Source of the DNA: JAPYTK01 sp964401935
GTDB lineage: Bacteria; Myxococcota_A; Polyangia; Polyangiales; Polyangiaceae
Length of the DNA stretch: 64,000 nt
NCBI GenBank assembly: GCA_964401935.1
Contig: CAYOAL010000012.1
Location: 1 to 64,000, forward strand
Direction of reading: 5' to 3'
Shown: positions 44,177 through 53,345 of the stretch, one piece after another
Position numbering within the stretch: the stretch's first letter is position 1
Layout of the letters: every line of letters starts with the position of its first letter
Notes under the pieces: generated by a model
Told to the model about the DNA's origin: nothing
Databases searched by the model: none
Seen by the model: only the letters and a program-made list of their open reading frames with translations
Program-made: the position numbers and the translations under genes

Positions 44177-44422
44177 TTCCGATGGTTGCATCTCAAATCG
44201 GGGCCCTCGGGGCCGCGTGCAGCATAGCTCGAACCGCCGCCCTCGACCGTGGTAGAAGGCGCCCGCCGCGAAAATCCACGAGCGCCGGTGAGCTTCTTTG
44301 CCGACCTCGAACATCTAGGCTGGGTATCGCGGGATCAATCCGCCCGCACGCTGGATGGGCGGCCACGGAATCGAGAAGAACCTCGGGGAAGCCCTCGAGA
44401 GACATCAGGAGCATGAACAAAA

Positions 44423-44763
44423 TGGGTATCGATCTTCAGAAGAGCCTCGCGCTCACCGCCGCTGCTGGAATGGTCGCGGGCCTCGTCGCCTGCGGTGACA
44501 AGACCCCGGCAAACGACCCGAGCGACGTCACGGACGGCGCCACCGACGGCGCCACCGACGCGACCGACGGCGCCACCGACGCGGCCGACGGTGCCACGGA
44601 CGCCGCGACCGACGCGACGGCCGACGCGACCGGCGACAAAGAGTGCTGCAAGGGCAAGAACGACTGCAAGGGGAAGGGCAGCTGCAAGACCGACAACAAC
44701 GACTGCGCTGGCAAGAACGAGTGCAAGGGCCAGGGCGGCTGCAAGGCCGCCGACTGCAAGTGA
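44423..44763 (+). CDS. Cys-rich lipoprotein, bufferin-like (BufA2-type) RiPP precursor
   Basis: A 113-residue protein. An AGGAG at 44408-44412 favours ATG 44423 (10-nt spacing) over ATG 44414 (1 nt). A signal peptide with lipobox LVAC (Cys24) is followed by an Asp/Ala/Thr repeat linker and a core with eight cysteines: DKECCKGKNDCKGKGSC, then DCAGKNECKGQGGC and a final DC. The CxGKNxCKGxG pattern is that of BufA2 bufferins, copper/zinc-binding peptides whose cysteines are modified by a DUF692 enzyme. The next two genes encode the expected enzyme pair, which makes the assignment strong. A metal-buffering role at the envelope is inferred. Confidence 0.85.
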
Positions 44764-44801
44764 GTCGACCCGTCGCGGACCGTCCGCGATGAGCCGACGA
44801 G

Positions 44802-44828
44802 GGCCGCGATTCTCGAAGGGTCGCGGCC
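44802..44828 (+). terminator. Hairpin between precursor and modifying-enzyme genes
   Basis: GGCCGCGA, an 11-nt loop, then TCGCGGCC, followed by a T-containing stretch (TTCTCGTTT). It lies 38 bp after the precursor stop. A partial terminator here would raise precursor over enzyme transcript levels, as is common in RiPP operons. Confidence 0.5.
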
Positions 44829-44873
44829 TTCTCGTTTCGGCCTCCTCGTCCGAGGGGTGCTAGGAGCCAAGGC

Positions 44874-45872
44874 ATGCGCGAGCGCGAAGCGAGACAGCAC
44901 GAGGCGACGCAGCGCGAGGCCACACGGCCCGAGGCCACACAGCGCGAGGCCACACGGCGCGAGGCCACACAGCGCGAGGCCACACAGCGCGAGGCCACAC
45001 AGCGCGAGGCCACACAGCGCGAGGCGGGCTCGCGGCTGTCGCTGCCTGACCTGGGCTGCGGGGTGGGCCTCCGTGTGCCGCATTACCCGCACATCTTCAA
45101 AGAGCAGCCCAACGTCGATTTCTTCGAGATCATCTCCGAAAACTTCATGGTCGCGGGCGGCGCGCCCCTCGAGAACCTCGCGCGGGTGCTCGAGCGCTAC
45201 CCGGTGGTGCAGCACGGCGTCTCGCTCAGCCTCGGGGCCACCGAGCCGCTCGACTTCGACTACCTCGCGCGGCTCAAGGCCCTCACCCGGCGCACGCGCA
45301 CCCCGTGGGTCACCGATCACCTGTGCTGGACCCGCGCCCACGGCGTCGATCTGCACGATCTGTTGCCGCTGCCCTACACCGAGGAGGCGGTCCACCACGT
45401 GGCAGGACGCATCCGCACCGTGCAAGACTTCCTCGAGCTTCGGCTCGGAATCGAGAACACATCGAGCTACCTCACGTACAACGCGAGCACGCTCGAGGAG
45501 TGGGAGTTCATCACCGCGATCGTGCAAGAGGCCGACTGCGGGCTGCTGCTCGACGTGAACAACGTCTACGTCTCGTCGTATAACCACGGCTTCGATCCGA
45601 AGACGTTCATCGCCGGGATCCCCGCCGAGCGCGTGATCCAGATCCACCTCGCCGGTCACACCCACAAGGGCGCCTACATCCTCGACACTCACAGCGACTT
45701 CGTGATCGAGCCGGTGTGGGATCTGTACCGCTTCGCGCTCGAACGCACCGGCGCGGTGTCGACGCTGGTGGAGTGGGACGACGACATCCCCACGTTCGAC
45801 ACGGTGCACGGCGAGGCCCACAAGGCGCGAGCCATCCGCGAGGAGGTAGAGCGTGGCAGCTCCGCAGCTTGA
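44874..45872 (+). CDS. DUF692 multinuclear iron (MNIO) enzyme, BufB-like
   Basis: A 332-residue protein from ATG 44874, supported by AGGAG 7 nt upstream. The first ~50 residues are a Glu/Arg/Ala/Thr/Gln repeat encoded by a 15-bp minisatellite, absent from known family members as far as I know. The MNIO barrel follows, with metal-ligand segments VPHYPHI, WVTDHLCWTR, IENTSSY, DVNNVYV, IHLAGHT and EWDDDIPT, the pattern of MbnB/TglH/BufB. Such enzymes oxidise peptide cysteines, for example to oxazolone or thiooxazole groups. The likely substrate is the Cys-rich lipoprotein encoded just upstream. The partner gene overlaps the 3' end by 20 bp. Confidence 0.9.
   Translation: MREREARQHEATQREATRPEATQREATRREATQREATQREATQREATQREAGSRLSLPDLGCGVGLRVPHYPHIFKEQPNVDFFEIISENFMVAGGAPLENLARVLERYPVVQHGVSLSLGATEPLDFDYLARLKALTRRTRTPWVTDHLCWTRAHGVDLHDLLPLPYTEEAVHHVAGRIRTVQDFLELRLGIENTSSYLTYNASTLEEWEFITAIVQEADCGLLLDVNNVYVSSYNHGFDPKTFIAGIPAERVIQIHLAGHTHKGAYILDTHSDFVIEPVWDLYRFALERTGAVSTLVEWDDDIPTFDTVHGEAHKARAIREEVERGSSAA
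44881..45024 (+). repeat. 15-bp minisatellite in the bufB-like gene, ~9.6 copies
   Basis: Unit GCGCGAGGCCACACA repeated in phase and encoding a 5-residue Arg-Glu-Ala-Thr-Gln period. The last copies are identical; earlier ones differ by one to four bases. Being a multiple of three, copy-number change keeps the frame. Confidence 0.9.
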
Positions 45873-46671
45873 GACCCTCCAGCGCGCCCTCGCCGCCGCC
45901 TTCCGTAGGCTCACGCCCATCGAGGAGCGCGCGGAGCTGGCCGCGGCGGTGACGGCCATCGTTCGTGGCAACGATCGGCTGACGCCGCTCGAGCAAGCAG
46001 AGATCTATCGCGGCCAGTTCTGGCTGCGCCACCGCGACGCGCTCTACGAAGACTATCCCGGCCTGTCCTACCTCCTCGGCGAAGAGGCCTTCGAGCAGCT
46101 CCTTCGCGACTACCTGAGCGCTCATCCCCCCGACTCGTTCACGTTGCGCGACCTCGGCAACCACCTCGCCGCCTTCGCCGCCACCTACGACCGCTTCCCG
46201 GAAGGCATGGCGACGCTCGCCCGCGACATGGCCACCTTCGAGCTCGCGTTCATCGAGGTGTGGGATGGGGCCGGCGCCGAGCCCATCGCGCTCGCGAAGG
46301 CGGAGGCGATGAGCCCCGAGGCGTGGGTGAACGCGATCATCACGTTCGATCCGCTCCTCACGCTGCTCGAGCTCTCGCACCCCGTGCACGAGCTGCGCAC
46401 GAAGCTGCGCGCCGGTGAGGCTCCCCCGCGCGAGCTGACGGCGACCCCCACCTACGTGGCGGTGTGGCGCGGCGATGACCTGCGCATCCACTACCGGAGC
46501 CACTCCGCGGCGGAGCACGAGCTGCTCTGTCGCCTGCGGCGCGGCGAGCCGCTCGGGAGCGCGTGCGAGCACGCCGCCCGCCGCGCCGAGCGCCCGGAGG
46601 CCATCGCCGAAGAGCTCGCGACCTGGTTCCGCGGCTGGGCCACGCGCGGCTTCATCACCGACGTGCGGTAA
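45853..46671 (+). CDS. DUF2063 putative DNA-binding domain protein, BufC-like partner
   Basis: A 272-residue protein from GTG 45853 with a strong AGGAGGT 4 nt upstream, located inside the end of the bufB-like gene. It has the DUF2063 N-terminal block (LEQAEIYRGQFWLRHRDALY, EDYPGLSYLLGEEAFEQLL, DYLSAHPPDSFTLRDLG) and a C-terminal wHTH-like tail. In bufferin and methanobactin pathways such proteins bind the precursor leader and present it to the MNIO enzyme. No DoxX-like bufD gene follows, so this is a three-gene version of the cluster. Confidence 0.88.
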   Translation: MAAPQLETLQRALAAAFRRLTPIEERAELAAAVTAIVRGNDRLTPLEQAEIYRGQFWLRHRDALYEDYPGLSYLLGEEAFEQLLRDYLSAHPPDSFTLRDLGNHLAAFAATYDRFPEGMATLARDMATFELAFIEVWDGAGAEPIALAKAEAMSPEAWVNAIITFDPLLTLLELSHPVHELRTKLRAGEAPPRELTATPTYVAVWRGDDLRIHYRSHSAAEHELLCRLRRGEPLGSACEHAARRAERPEAIAEELATWFRGWATRGFITDVR

Positions 46672-46701
46672 GGGACACCGCGCGAGGGGCGGAGACGCGG
46701 C

Positions 46702-47965
46702 TCAGGGCGTGAGCTCGAGACGGTAGCCACCGTTGGCCCCCGCTCCAGCCGTCGACCCACACGTAGATCGGAGTGCCGGAGGTGACGTCGAACGTGATCT
46801 CTTCGCCGCCACCGTTGTCCACGTCGCAGGTGAGCTGCGAGGCGAGCGAGCCACAGCTCGACCGCGCCGCGAGCACCGCGTTGAAGGTAGAGCTCTGCAC
46901 GGTGACGCGGGCCTCTCCGGTGTAGTTGGGCAGCAGCTCGTACACCACGTCGCTCGCGAACGACCCGCCGCAGGTGGTGGTGACGTGGTCGTTGCCGAGC
47001 CCGGTGGTGGAGCCCACGGCCTTCATCTCCACGCCTGGCCAGAGCGGGAACGGCACCGGATCGGCGCAGCTTCCGGCGCTCAGATCGAGGTTCAGCGCGT
47101 AGCTTCCCGCCGCGCCCCCCCAGCCGTCGACCACCACGTGGTAGGTGGTGTTGGCGCTGACGCGGAAGGAGAGCGTCTCCTTGCCGTTGGGGAAGTTGTC
47201 GACGCAGAGGATCCCGGTCGTGGGATCGGCGCAGTCCGTCATCGCATAGATCATCGAGTCGAAATCGGCGTCGGTGTTCGACAGGTACGCGGTGAGGAAG
47301 CCGCTCTCGGTGGGCGTCACCGCGTAGATCACGTCGGGCGAGGCGGCCTCGTTGTCACACTGCGAAGAGCTCTGGAACCCTCCCCCGACCGTGCTGCCGC
47401 TCACCGTCGTGGTGCCCGGGGTGAGGCTGACCGGGAGCGGCGCGGCGCAGGTGCCGGGCCCCACCACCAGCTGACATTGGTCGCAGCCGTCGTTCGGATC
47501 GTCGTTGCCGTCGTCGCAGGGCTCGGTCGGCTCGAGCACACCGTCGCAGATCGGGGCGCAGCCGCTCGGATCGTGGGTGCAGTCGACGCAGTCGAGACCG
47601 GCGGGGTTGGTGAAGCCGAAGTCGGTGCAGTCGCCAGCGAGCGTGACCCCGTCGCAGTCCTCGCCGAGATCCACCATCCCGTCGCCGCAGAACGGCTCGC
47701 CGCCACCCGCGCCCCCGGGCTCTCCGCCCACGCCTCCGGCGCCCCCCGGACCGGGACCGGGACCAGGACCGGGACCAGGACCGGGACCGGGACCGGGACC
47801 GGGACCGGGACCAGGCCCCACCGGCCCTCCGCCGGGCCCCTGGGAGGCGCTCCCCCCGCTGCCGCTCAGAGGGGGCGCATCGGAGAACAGGACATCACTG
47901 CTGCAGCCGGCGAGCAGCGCGAGCCCGGCGACCGAGCCGAGCACCCAAGAGCAATCGCGAGTCAT
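46702..47965 (-). CDS. Cys-rich lipoprotein with GPGPG linker, apparently frameshifted near its end
   Basis: About 420 residues from ATG 47965 (MTRDCSWVLG) with lipobox LAGC. A (Gly-Pro) repeat linker at ~46-75 is followed by a Cys-rich region (FCGDGMVDLGEDCDG, PCDDGNDDPNDGCDQC), the myxobacterial surface-protein pattern, and two beta-sandwich-like repeats containing VDGWGG/VDGWSG. In the 5-G run of the coding strand (46737-46741) the frame changes: one fewer G gives the natural ending NGGYRLELTP at TGA 46702-46704, whereas the uncorrected frame runs into the bufC-like gene to 46655. The frameshift may be a sequencing error. Surface or secreted role inferred. Confidence 0.75.
47750..47815 (-). 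repeat. 6-bp repeat encoding Gly-Pro
   Basis: About 11 copies of the 6-bp unit GGACCG (genomic strand) encode the GPGPG linker of the Cys-rich lipoprotein. Confidence 0.8.
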
Positions 47966-48100
47966 GAGCACCCCGAACGCGACACGGAGACGGACACCCG
48001 CGCCGACCAAGACCTTCGAGAACGTGAGCCCCACCATACCACGACGCGCCCGCCGCTCAGCGCGGGGTGGGAACGCTTGGCCAGCGGCGGCTGGGCCCGT

Positions 48101-48262
48101 ATGATCGACGACGTGCGCCGCCGTTTCACCCGCCTCGCCCTGCTCGCCGTGGTCGGCCTGAGCCTCTTCAGCCTCGGCGGCTGCTACTATCGCTACCCGT
48201 ACAAGGTGAAGAAGAAGCCTTCGTCGTGCCCCTACCAGCGGCCGGCGAAGAAGGCGCCCTGA
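48101..48262 (+). CDS. Small lipoprotein, 53 residues
   Basis: From ATG 48101: a helix LALLAVVGLSLFSLGGC with lipobox Cys at ~28, then a short Tyr/Lys/Pro tail (YYRYPYKVKKKPSSC). Tiny basic lipoproteins like this occur throughout Myxococcota; no function is known. It is divergent from the Cys-rich lipoprotein gene. Confidence 0.65.
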   Translation: MIDDVRRRFTRLALLAVVGLSLFSLGGCYYRYPYKVKKKPSSCPYQRPAKKAP

Positions 48263-48443
48263 GCGAGCGGAGGCCCGCAGGGTGCCGATGACGGTGCGAC
48301 GGCCCCCTCACGTGTGCTAAGCACCTCACCCAGTCATCACCGGGCAACAGCCCTCGCTCCGACGGCCCCGCGGGTCGAAGGAGCGGCTCGTGGCGATCCC
48401 TGGCGGCGCACCGCGAGCTTCGACGCTAAGATCGACGGACCGC

Positions 48444-49850
48444 ATGCGTTTTCGCCTCTTTGGCATCCCGATCGAGATCCAGCTCGGTTTCTGGTTCATC
48501 GCCGTCCTGCTCGGCTGGGGCTCGCTCTCGGGCTCCCGCCAATACCTCATCGTCGAGTGGGTGGCGGTGGTCCTCGTGTCGATCATCGTCCACGAGCTCG
48601 GGCACGCCCTCGCCATGCTGCGCTACGGCCTTCGCCCCGAGATCACGCTCTACACGATGGGCGGTCTCACCGCCGGCGAGGGGATGCAACGCCTCGGCCG
48701 CGCCCAGCGCATCTTCATCTCGTTCGCGGGACCGCTCGCGGGCTTCATCCTCGGCGGCGCGGTGATCGCGCTCACCTACGCGGTGCCGGCGCTGCGGCAG
48801 GTGCCCGCCGTGGACGCCGGGCCCGCAGAGTGGACGCTCTTCAGCGCGATGTCGGATCTGGTCTGGGTCAACATCGGCTGGGGCGTCATCAACCTCATCC
48901 CGGTGCTCCCCCTCGACGGCGGCCACATCCTCGAAGACAGCTTGGGCCCTCGGCGCGCCCGTCTGACGGCGACGATCTCGGTCGGCGCTGGCGGTCTCGT
49001 CACCCTCCTCGCCTTGTCTCAGGGGCAGCTCTGGATCGCGTTCGTGTTCGGCCTGTGCACCTTCCAGAGCTATCAGCGCTTCCGCATGGCGGCCGAGGCC
49101 GAGGCGCCACGGCGGGTGTCGAAGCCCGTCGAGCCCGAAGAGCCCATCGCGCCGGAGCTCGCGCAGATGATCGCCAAGGCCCGCGCCGCGCTCGCCGACG
49201 ATCGCTACGACGAGGCGGGCACGCTGGCCGAGCTCGCCCTCGCGGAGGCGCCGGTCAAGCGGGTGCGCGTCGAGGCCCTCGAGGTGATCGCCTGGGCGCA
49301 TCTGCTCGAGGGACGGCCCGACGAAGCGGCCCGCGCGATCAAGGCCATCCAGCGCGAGGGCACCCCGGATCTCGCGCTCTTGGGCGCGGTCTTGTTCGCC
49401 CAGAAGGAGATCGCGGCGGCCCGCGAGGTGTTCGAGACGGCCCGCTCCCAGGGCGACGACCGCAAGGAGGTGGTCGGTCCGCTCATCCAGATCCTCATCG
49501 AACAAGGTGAGGTGGCACGCGCGGCTGCGATCGCGCTCGACATCATCGACTCGCTGAGCGACGAGGACGCGCGCCAGATGGCCACCATCGCGTTCGAGCG
49601 CGAGGCGTGGAGCTGGTCGGCGCGGCTCTCCGAGGCCCTCTTCGAGCGCACGGGCGCCCCCGAAGACGCCTACGACGCGGTGCGGAGCCGCAGCCTCGAG
49701 GGCGATCTCTCTGCAGCGCTCGTGTTGCTCCGACGCGCGGTGGCTGCCGGCTTCTCGGATGCGACCCGCTTCTGGTCGGACAAGGCCCTCGAGCGCCTCC
49801 GCAACGACGAGGCCCGCACCGAGCTCGAAGCGCTGCTCCCGCGGCGCTGA
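48444..49850 (+). CDS. M50 site-2 protease-like membrane metalloprotease with TPR-like tail
   Basis: A 468-residue protein from ATG 48444. The zinc motif HELGH (H50, E51, H54) lies in a membrane helix (VVLVSIIVHELGHALAML), and the third ligand region NLIPVLPLDGGH (D158) is in a later helix; both are intact. The helix count fits the minimal S2P core. Residues ~220-468 are helical and contain repeated A-L-A pairs (YDEAGTLAELALAEAP, AREVFETARSQGD), probably TPR-like, for interaction with a partner. S2P proteases cleave membrane-anchored regulators; the target is unknown. Confidence 0.88.
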   Translation: MRFRLFGIPIEIQLGFWFIAVLLGWGSLSGSRQYLIVEWVAVVLVSIIVHELGHALAMLRYGLRPEITLYTMGGLTAGEGMQRLGRAQRIFISFAGPLAGFILGGAVIALTYAVPALRQVPAVDAGPAEWTLFSAMSDLVWVNIGWGVINLIPVLPLDGGHILEDSLGPRRARLTATISVGAGGLVTLLALSQGQLWIAFVFGLCTFQSYQRFRMAAEAEAPRRVSKPVEPEEPIAPELAQMIAKARAALADDRYDEAGTLAELALAEAPVKRVRVEALEVIAWAHLLEGRPDEAARAIKAIQREGTPDLALLGAVLFAQKEIAAAREVFETARSQGDDRKEVVGPLIQILIEQGEVARAAAIALDIIDSLSDEDARQMATIAFEREAWSWSARLSEALFERTGAPEDAYDAVRSRSLEGDLSAALVLLRRAVAAGFSDATRFWSDKALERLRNDEARTELEALLPRR

Positions 49851-49924
49851 CCACACCTGTCGGCGGCGCGGCCGGACGGAGCGCGAGCGCAGCGCGGAGA
49901 CGCGACTGTGATAGCGTCGACCGC

Positions 49925-50365
49925 ATGAGCGAGCTCAAGGTCAAGCGCGTGGGTGAGATCGAGGTCCCCCTCCCCACCTACCAGACGGCAGGGGCCGCCG
50001 GCCTCGATCTTCACGCGGCCATCCCCGCGAAGATCACCCTCGAGCCGGGCGCGCGCGAGCTCATCCCCACGGGCTTCGCGGTCGCGCTGCCACCCGGTCA
50101 CGAGGGCCACGTGCGTCCACGGAGCGGGCTCGCGCTCAACCACGGGGTGACGGTGCTCAATGCGCCCGGCACCATCGACGAGGACTACCGCGGCGAGATC
50201 GGGGTGGTGCTGATCAACCACGGCGCGGAGCCGTTCGCGATCGAGCCCGGCGCCCGCATCGCCCAGCTCATCGTGTCCCCCGTCACGCGCGTCGAGGTGG
50301 TGTTGACCGAGGCGCTCGAAGCCACCGCGCGAGGTGACGCAGGCTACGGCTCCACCGGCCCCTGA
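49925..50365 (+). CDS. dut: Deoxyuridine 5'-triphosphate nucleotidohydrolase (dUTPase)
   Basis: A 146-residue trimeric dUTPase from ATG 49925. The five motifs are present: GAAGLDLHA, RPRSGLALNHG, NAPGTIDEDYRGEIGV, PGARIAQLIV and GYGSTG. Length is standard. It hydrolyses dUTP to keep uracil out of DNA and supplies dUMP for thymidylate. It follows the M50 protease gene with 74 bp between, apparently not coupled. Confidence 0.97.
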   Translation: MSELKVKRVGEIEVPLPTYQTAGAAGLDLHAAIPAKITLEPGARELIPTGFAVALPPGHEGHVRPRSGLALNHGVTVLNAPGTIDEDYRGEIGVVLINHGAEPFAIEPGARIAQLIVSPVTRVEVVLTEALEATARGDAGYGSTGP

Positions 50366-50392
50366 GACCACGGGCTTCGCGCGAGCGGCGGC

Positions 50393-50965
50393 TCACGACG
50401 GCGACACGCGGGTGTCGTCCGACTTCGGCTCGTCGTCATCGTCGTCCTCCTCCTGGTCGGCAGCCGCCGCTTGGCGCTCGAGCTCCTCGAGATCGATCTC
50501 GATCGACTCCGACGAGGGCCTCGCCGAGCCGAGCGGTGGCGTCACGCTCGCGAGCACCTCACCGTCGAGGGGCACCTCGACGTTCGGCGTGGGCTCGAGA
50601 TCCGAGACCACGGGCTCGCTCACCGCCGGCTCGTCGACGGGCTCGAGGGGCCCCCCGATCCGCGTGAGGGGGCTCGAAGCGTCGCCCTCGCGCTCGGCAC
50701 GGAGCCGCAGCTCCTCGTCGCAAATCTCCATGTAGCGGTTCAATCGGTCGAGACGCCCCGTGTCGAGGTCTTGAACGAGCACCTCGTACCAACGCTCGTC
50801 CACCTCCGCCCAGTTGGAGGCCAGGCCCGCGTCTCTCAGCGCTTGGGCTCGATCCGCGATCGAGCGCCGCAGGAGCTTGGACGAGGCGACGGCCCAGTCC
50901 TCGAAGTCGACATCGATGTCATCCCCCGACTCCTCGCCAGCGGGCGGTGGGATCGTGTCCGGCAT
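50393..50965 (-). CDS. Acidic hypothetical protein
   Basis: A 190-residue protein from ATG 50965 (MPDTIPPPAGEESG). N-terminal half: a helical domain with WAVASSKLLRRSIADRAQAL and VDERWYEVLVQDLDTGRLDRL. C-terminal half: acidic, low-complexity (EEDDDDDEPKSDD). No signal peptide or membrane helix. Function unknown; codon bias supports a real gene. Confidence 0.65.
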   Translation of the reverse strand: MPDTIPPPAGEESGDDIDVDFEDWAVASSKLLRRSIADRAQALRDAGLASNWAEVDERWYEVLVQDLDTGRLDRLNRYMEICDEELRLRAEREGDASSPLTRIGGPLEPVDEPAVSEPVVSDLEPTPNVEVPLDGEVLASVTPPLGSARPSSESIEIDLEELERQAAAADQEEDDDDDEPKSDDTRVSPS

Positions 50966-51150
50966 GAGGCCCGAGTATGCCGTGTCGGAGGCGCCGACGT
51001 CACCCTCCTCCGCGCCGGAGCTCGCGTTTACGCCACGCCAAGCTGGCCATCGGTGGGGCACCACCGGCTCGGTCCCTGCCGCTCCCGGGGCCCGAATCGG
51101 AATCCGCCCGAGATACGCGCGCGACTTTGCGGTAAGCTTCCGCTGGCCTG

Positions 51151-53246
51151 ATGGCGAACAACGATGGGAGTCAGCGCGGCAGGGCCCAGCCCGGCGCGAA
51201 GCGGTCGGGCGGCAAGATGCCTCGCCGAGGGCGCAAGACGGCTCCGTTGATGGACGCCGAGAGGGGCGAGGACGACGACGCCTGGGTCCACGAGACCGCC
51301 CCGATGCACCCCGAGTCGCCCAGCGGACATGGGCACGAGCGCCCGTCCTCGGCGCCGCCACAGCCGAGCGACCCCGGCGACACCGAGCACGAGCGCCGCG
51401 AGCGTCGTCAGCGCCGCCTCGACGGCCAGCTGCTCGCAGCGCTCTACACCACCACCGACGAGGAGATGACGCGGTTTCGTCGCCTCCGGCTCGGGCGGGA
51501 CAGCGAGGCGCCGCTCGACGCGTTGCTCCGTGGCCGCGAGCTGCTCGAGGTGCTCGTGAAGGCGCTGCGCGCCGGTGATGACAGCGACGCTTGGGACGAC
51601 CTCGAGGTGGCGCTGCGGACCGCGCGCGGAGAGGGCGCCTCCACCACGTCCCGGCGTCACGAGCAGGCGACCGGCGGCACCACGCCCCACCCTCTCCCGG
51701 TGGTGAGCGCCCGCCCCACGCCGGTGCAGCTCGACGCGCAAGCGGTTCAGGATGCGTGGGCGCATCACGCCCACGTGCAGTCCTCGCATCATCCCTTGTC
51801 GTCGGCCCCGCTCCCTGCCGCCCAGCACGGATCGGCCCAACATTCGTCCGTGCCGCATCCGTCGGTGCCGCATCCGTCCGCTCAGCACCCGTCCGCCCAG
51901 CACCCGTCCGCCCAGCACCCGTCCGCTCAGCACCCGTCCGCTCAGCACCCGTCCGCTCAGCACCCGTNNNNNNNNNNNNNNNNNNNNNNNNNNNNNNNNN
52001 NNNNNNNNNNNNNNNNNNNNNNNNNNNNNNNNNNNNNNNNNNNNNNNNNNNNNNNNNNNNNNNNNNNCAGCACCCGTCCGCTCAGCACCCGTCCGCTCAG
52101 CACCCGTCCGCTCAGCACCCGTCGCACGCGTCGCACCCCCAACACGTGGGGCACCACGCCTCGACCTCACAAAAGGCGCAGCCGGGGCACCACGCGCCTG
52201 CTGCGGCGCACGGGCACGCGCAGCCGGGACATCCCCCCGTCCCTGCGCATCACGCGCCGGCCGCGGCGCAACCGTCGCTCGGGCAGCTCCCCGATCAACG
52301 CCACGCCCCGATGTCGCTGCAGCACACCCAACGCTCCCCTTGGGGCCCCCCCCACTGGCCGCCGAACTACGCCGGCCAGGCCTACGCCCCCGGGTCCTTG
52401 CCCGCGCCCCAGGCTGGCGGATACGCCCCGCCGCCCGGCTACGGGGGTCATGGCCATCATCACGCCGCGCCGTCGACGCCCGGCATGCCGCACCCCCACC
52501 CCACCGGTCACGTGCCGGTCTACCCCGTGCAGCAGGTGGGATACGCCGAGTTCCCCGAGCCCACGCCCTCGTTCAGCGAGACCGCGCCCCACCCTGCGAG
52601 CCGCGCCTACACCTTCGTCGAGGACGAGCAACGCGAGCCCACGCCACCGCTGTTCAAGCCCATCGTCGACAAGACCCTCATCACCCCCCCGTCGGTGAAG
52701 GACACCGGCACCCTCCCCCCCCAGGCGCCGGCCACCGACCGCCCCCGTGAGTCCGAGCCGCCTCCCCAGTCGACGACCTCACCCAACACGCCCCTGCCCG
52801 ACTCGTCGGGCAGGCCCGAGCCGTCGCCGGATCCGCCGCCGGTGGAGGTCACCCCAAGAGCGGCTCAGCTCGATCTCGACGCGCTCGATCCGGATGGCAC
52901 CCTGCGCGCGGATCTCACCCAGCGGGTCGCACCCGTGCGCCCCTTCGTGGAGGACGGCAAGACCACGCAGCTGAGCCTCACCTCGCTCGCGCACCCTTTT
53001 GCGCTCACGCTCGAGCAGTACGCCGCCCTCTGCGCGGAGCGCGATCGCTGCGGGCCCGACGCGGAGCGGCGCCGAAAGATCCACAAGCGCTACGACATCG
53101 GCGACGAGCGTGCGCGAAACCTCGTCGATCGCCTGTTCAAGCTGCGCTTCGAGGACGATCCGGAGCTCGAGGCCCACTGGCGCGCCTGTTACGAGCGGTT
53201 CGCCGCGCGCCTCCGTGAGCGCGACGCAGAGCCTGTCGACGGCTGA
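51151..53246 (+). CDS. His/Pro-rich repeat protein of unknown function, interrupted by the assembly gap
   Basis: One gene from ATG 51151 to TGA 53246, split into two frames by a 100-N gap (51968-52067) that sits in a repeat. Before the gap: a basic N-terminus, a helical region (~90-160: TTTDEEMTRFRRLRLGRD, ELLEVLVKALRAGDDSD) and repeats of QHPSA. After the gap: more QHPSA repeats, a long His/Pro/Ala region, and a structured C-terminal domain (FALTLEQYAALCAERDRCG, RYDIGDERARNLVDRLFKL) that recalls myxobacterial hypothetical proteins. The gap length is a placeholder, so the frame switch is meaningless. Total length cannot be known. Confidence 0.75.
51870..52127 (+). repeat. 15-bp minisatellite (QHPSA) around the gap
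   Basis: Unit CAGCACCCGTCCGCY, about six copies before the gap and four after. Copies are almost identical, which explains why the assembly broke here. Confidence 0.85.
51968..52067. other. Assembly gap, 100 N
   Basis: Exactly 100 N, the usual placeholder for unknown length, inside a minisatellite. The true size, and therefore the number of repeats, is undetermined. Confidence 0.95.
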
Positions 53247-53345
53247 GTCGCGACCGCTCGCCCGCTCCGTCGCTCGCGCCGGCGAGCGCAGCGCTCCTTG
53301 GCCGACGCGCACGCACCCGAAGCCGAGAACCGAACCGAGCGCGCG

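Noticed and set aside
51968..52067. Two overlapping open frames around the N gap treated as two genes
   Set aside because: The frame change results from an arbitrary 100-N gap inside a repeat; one gene explains both.
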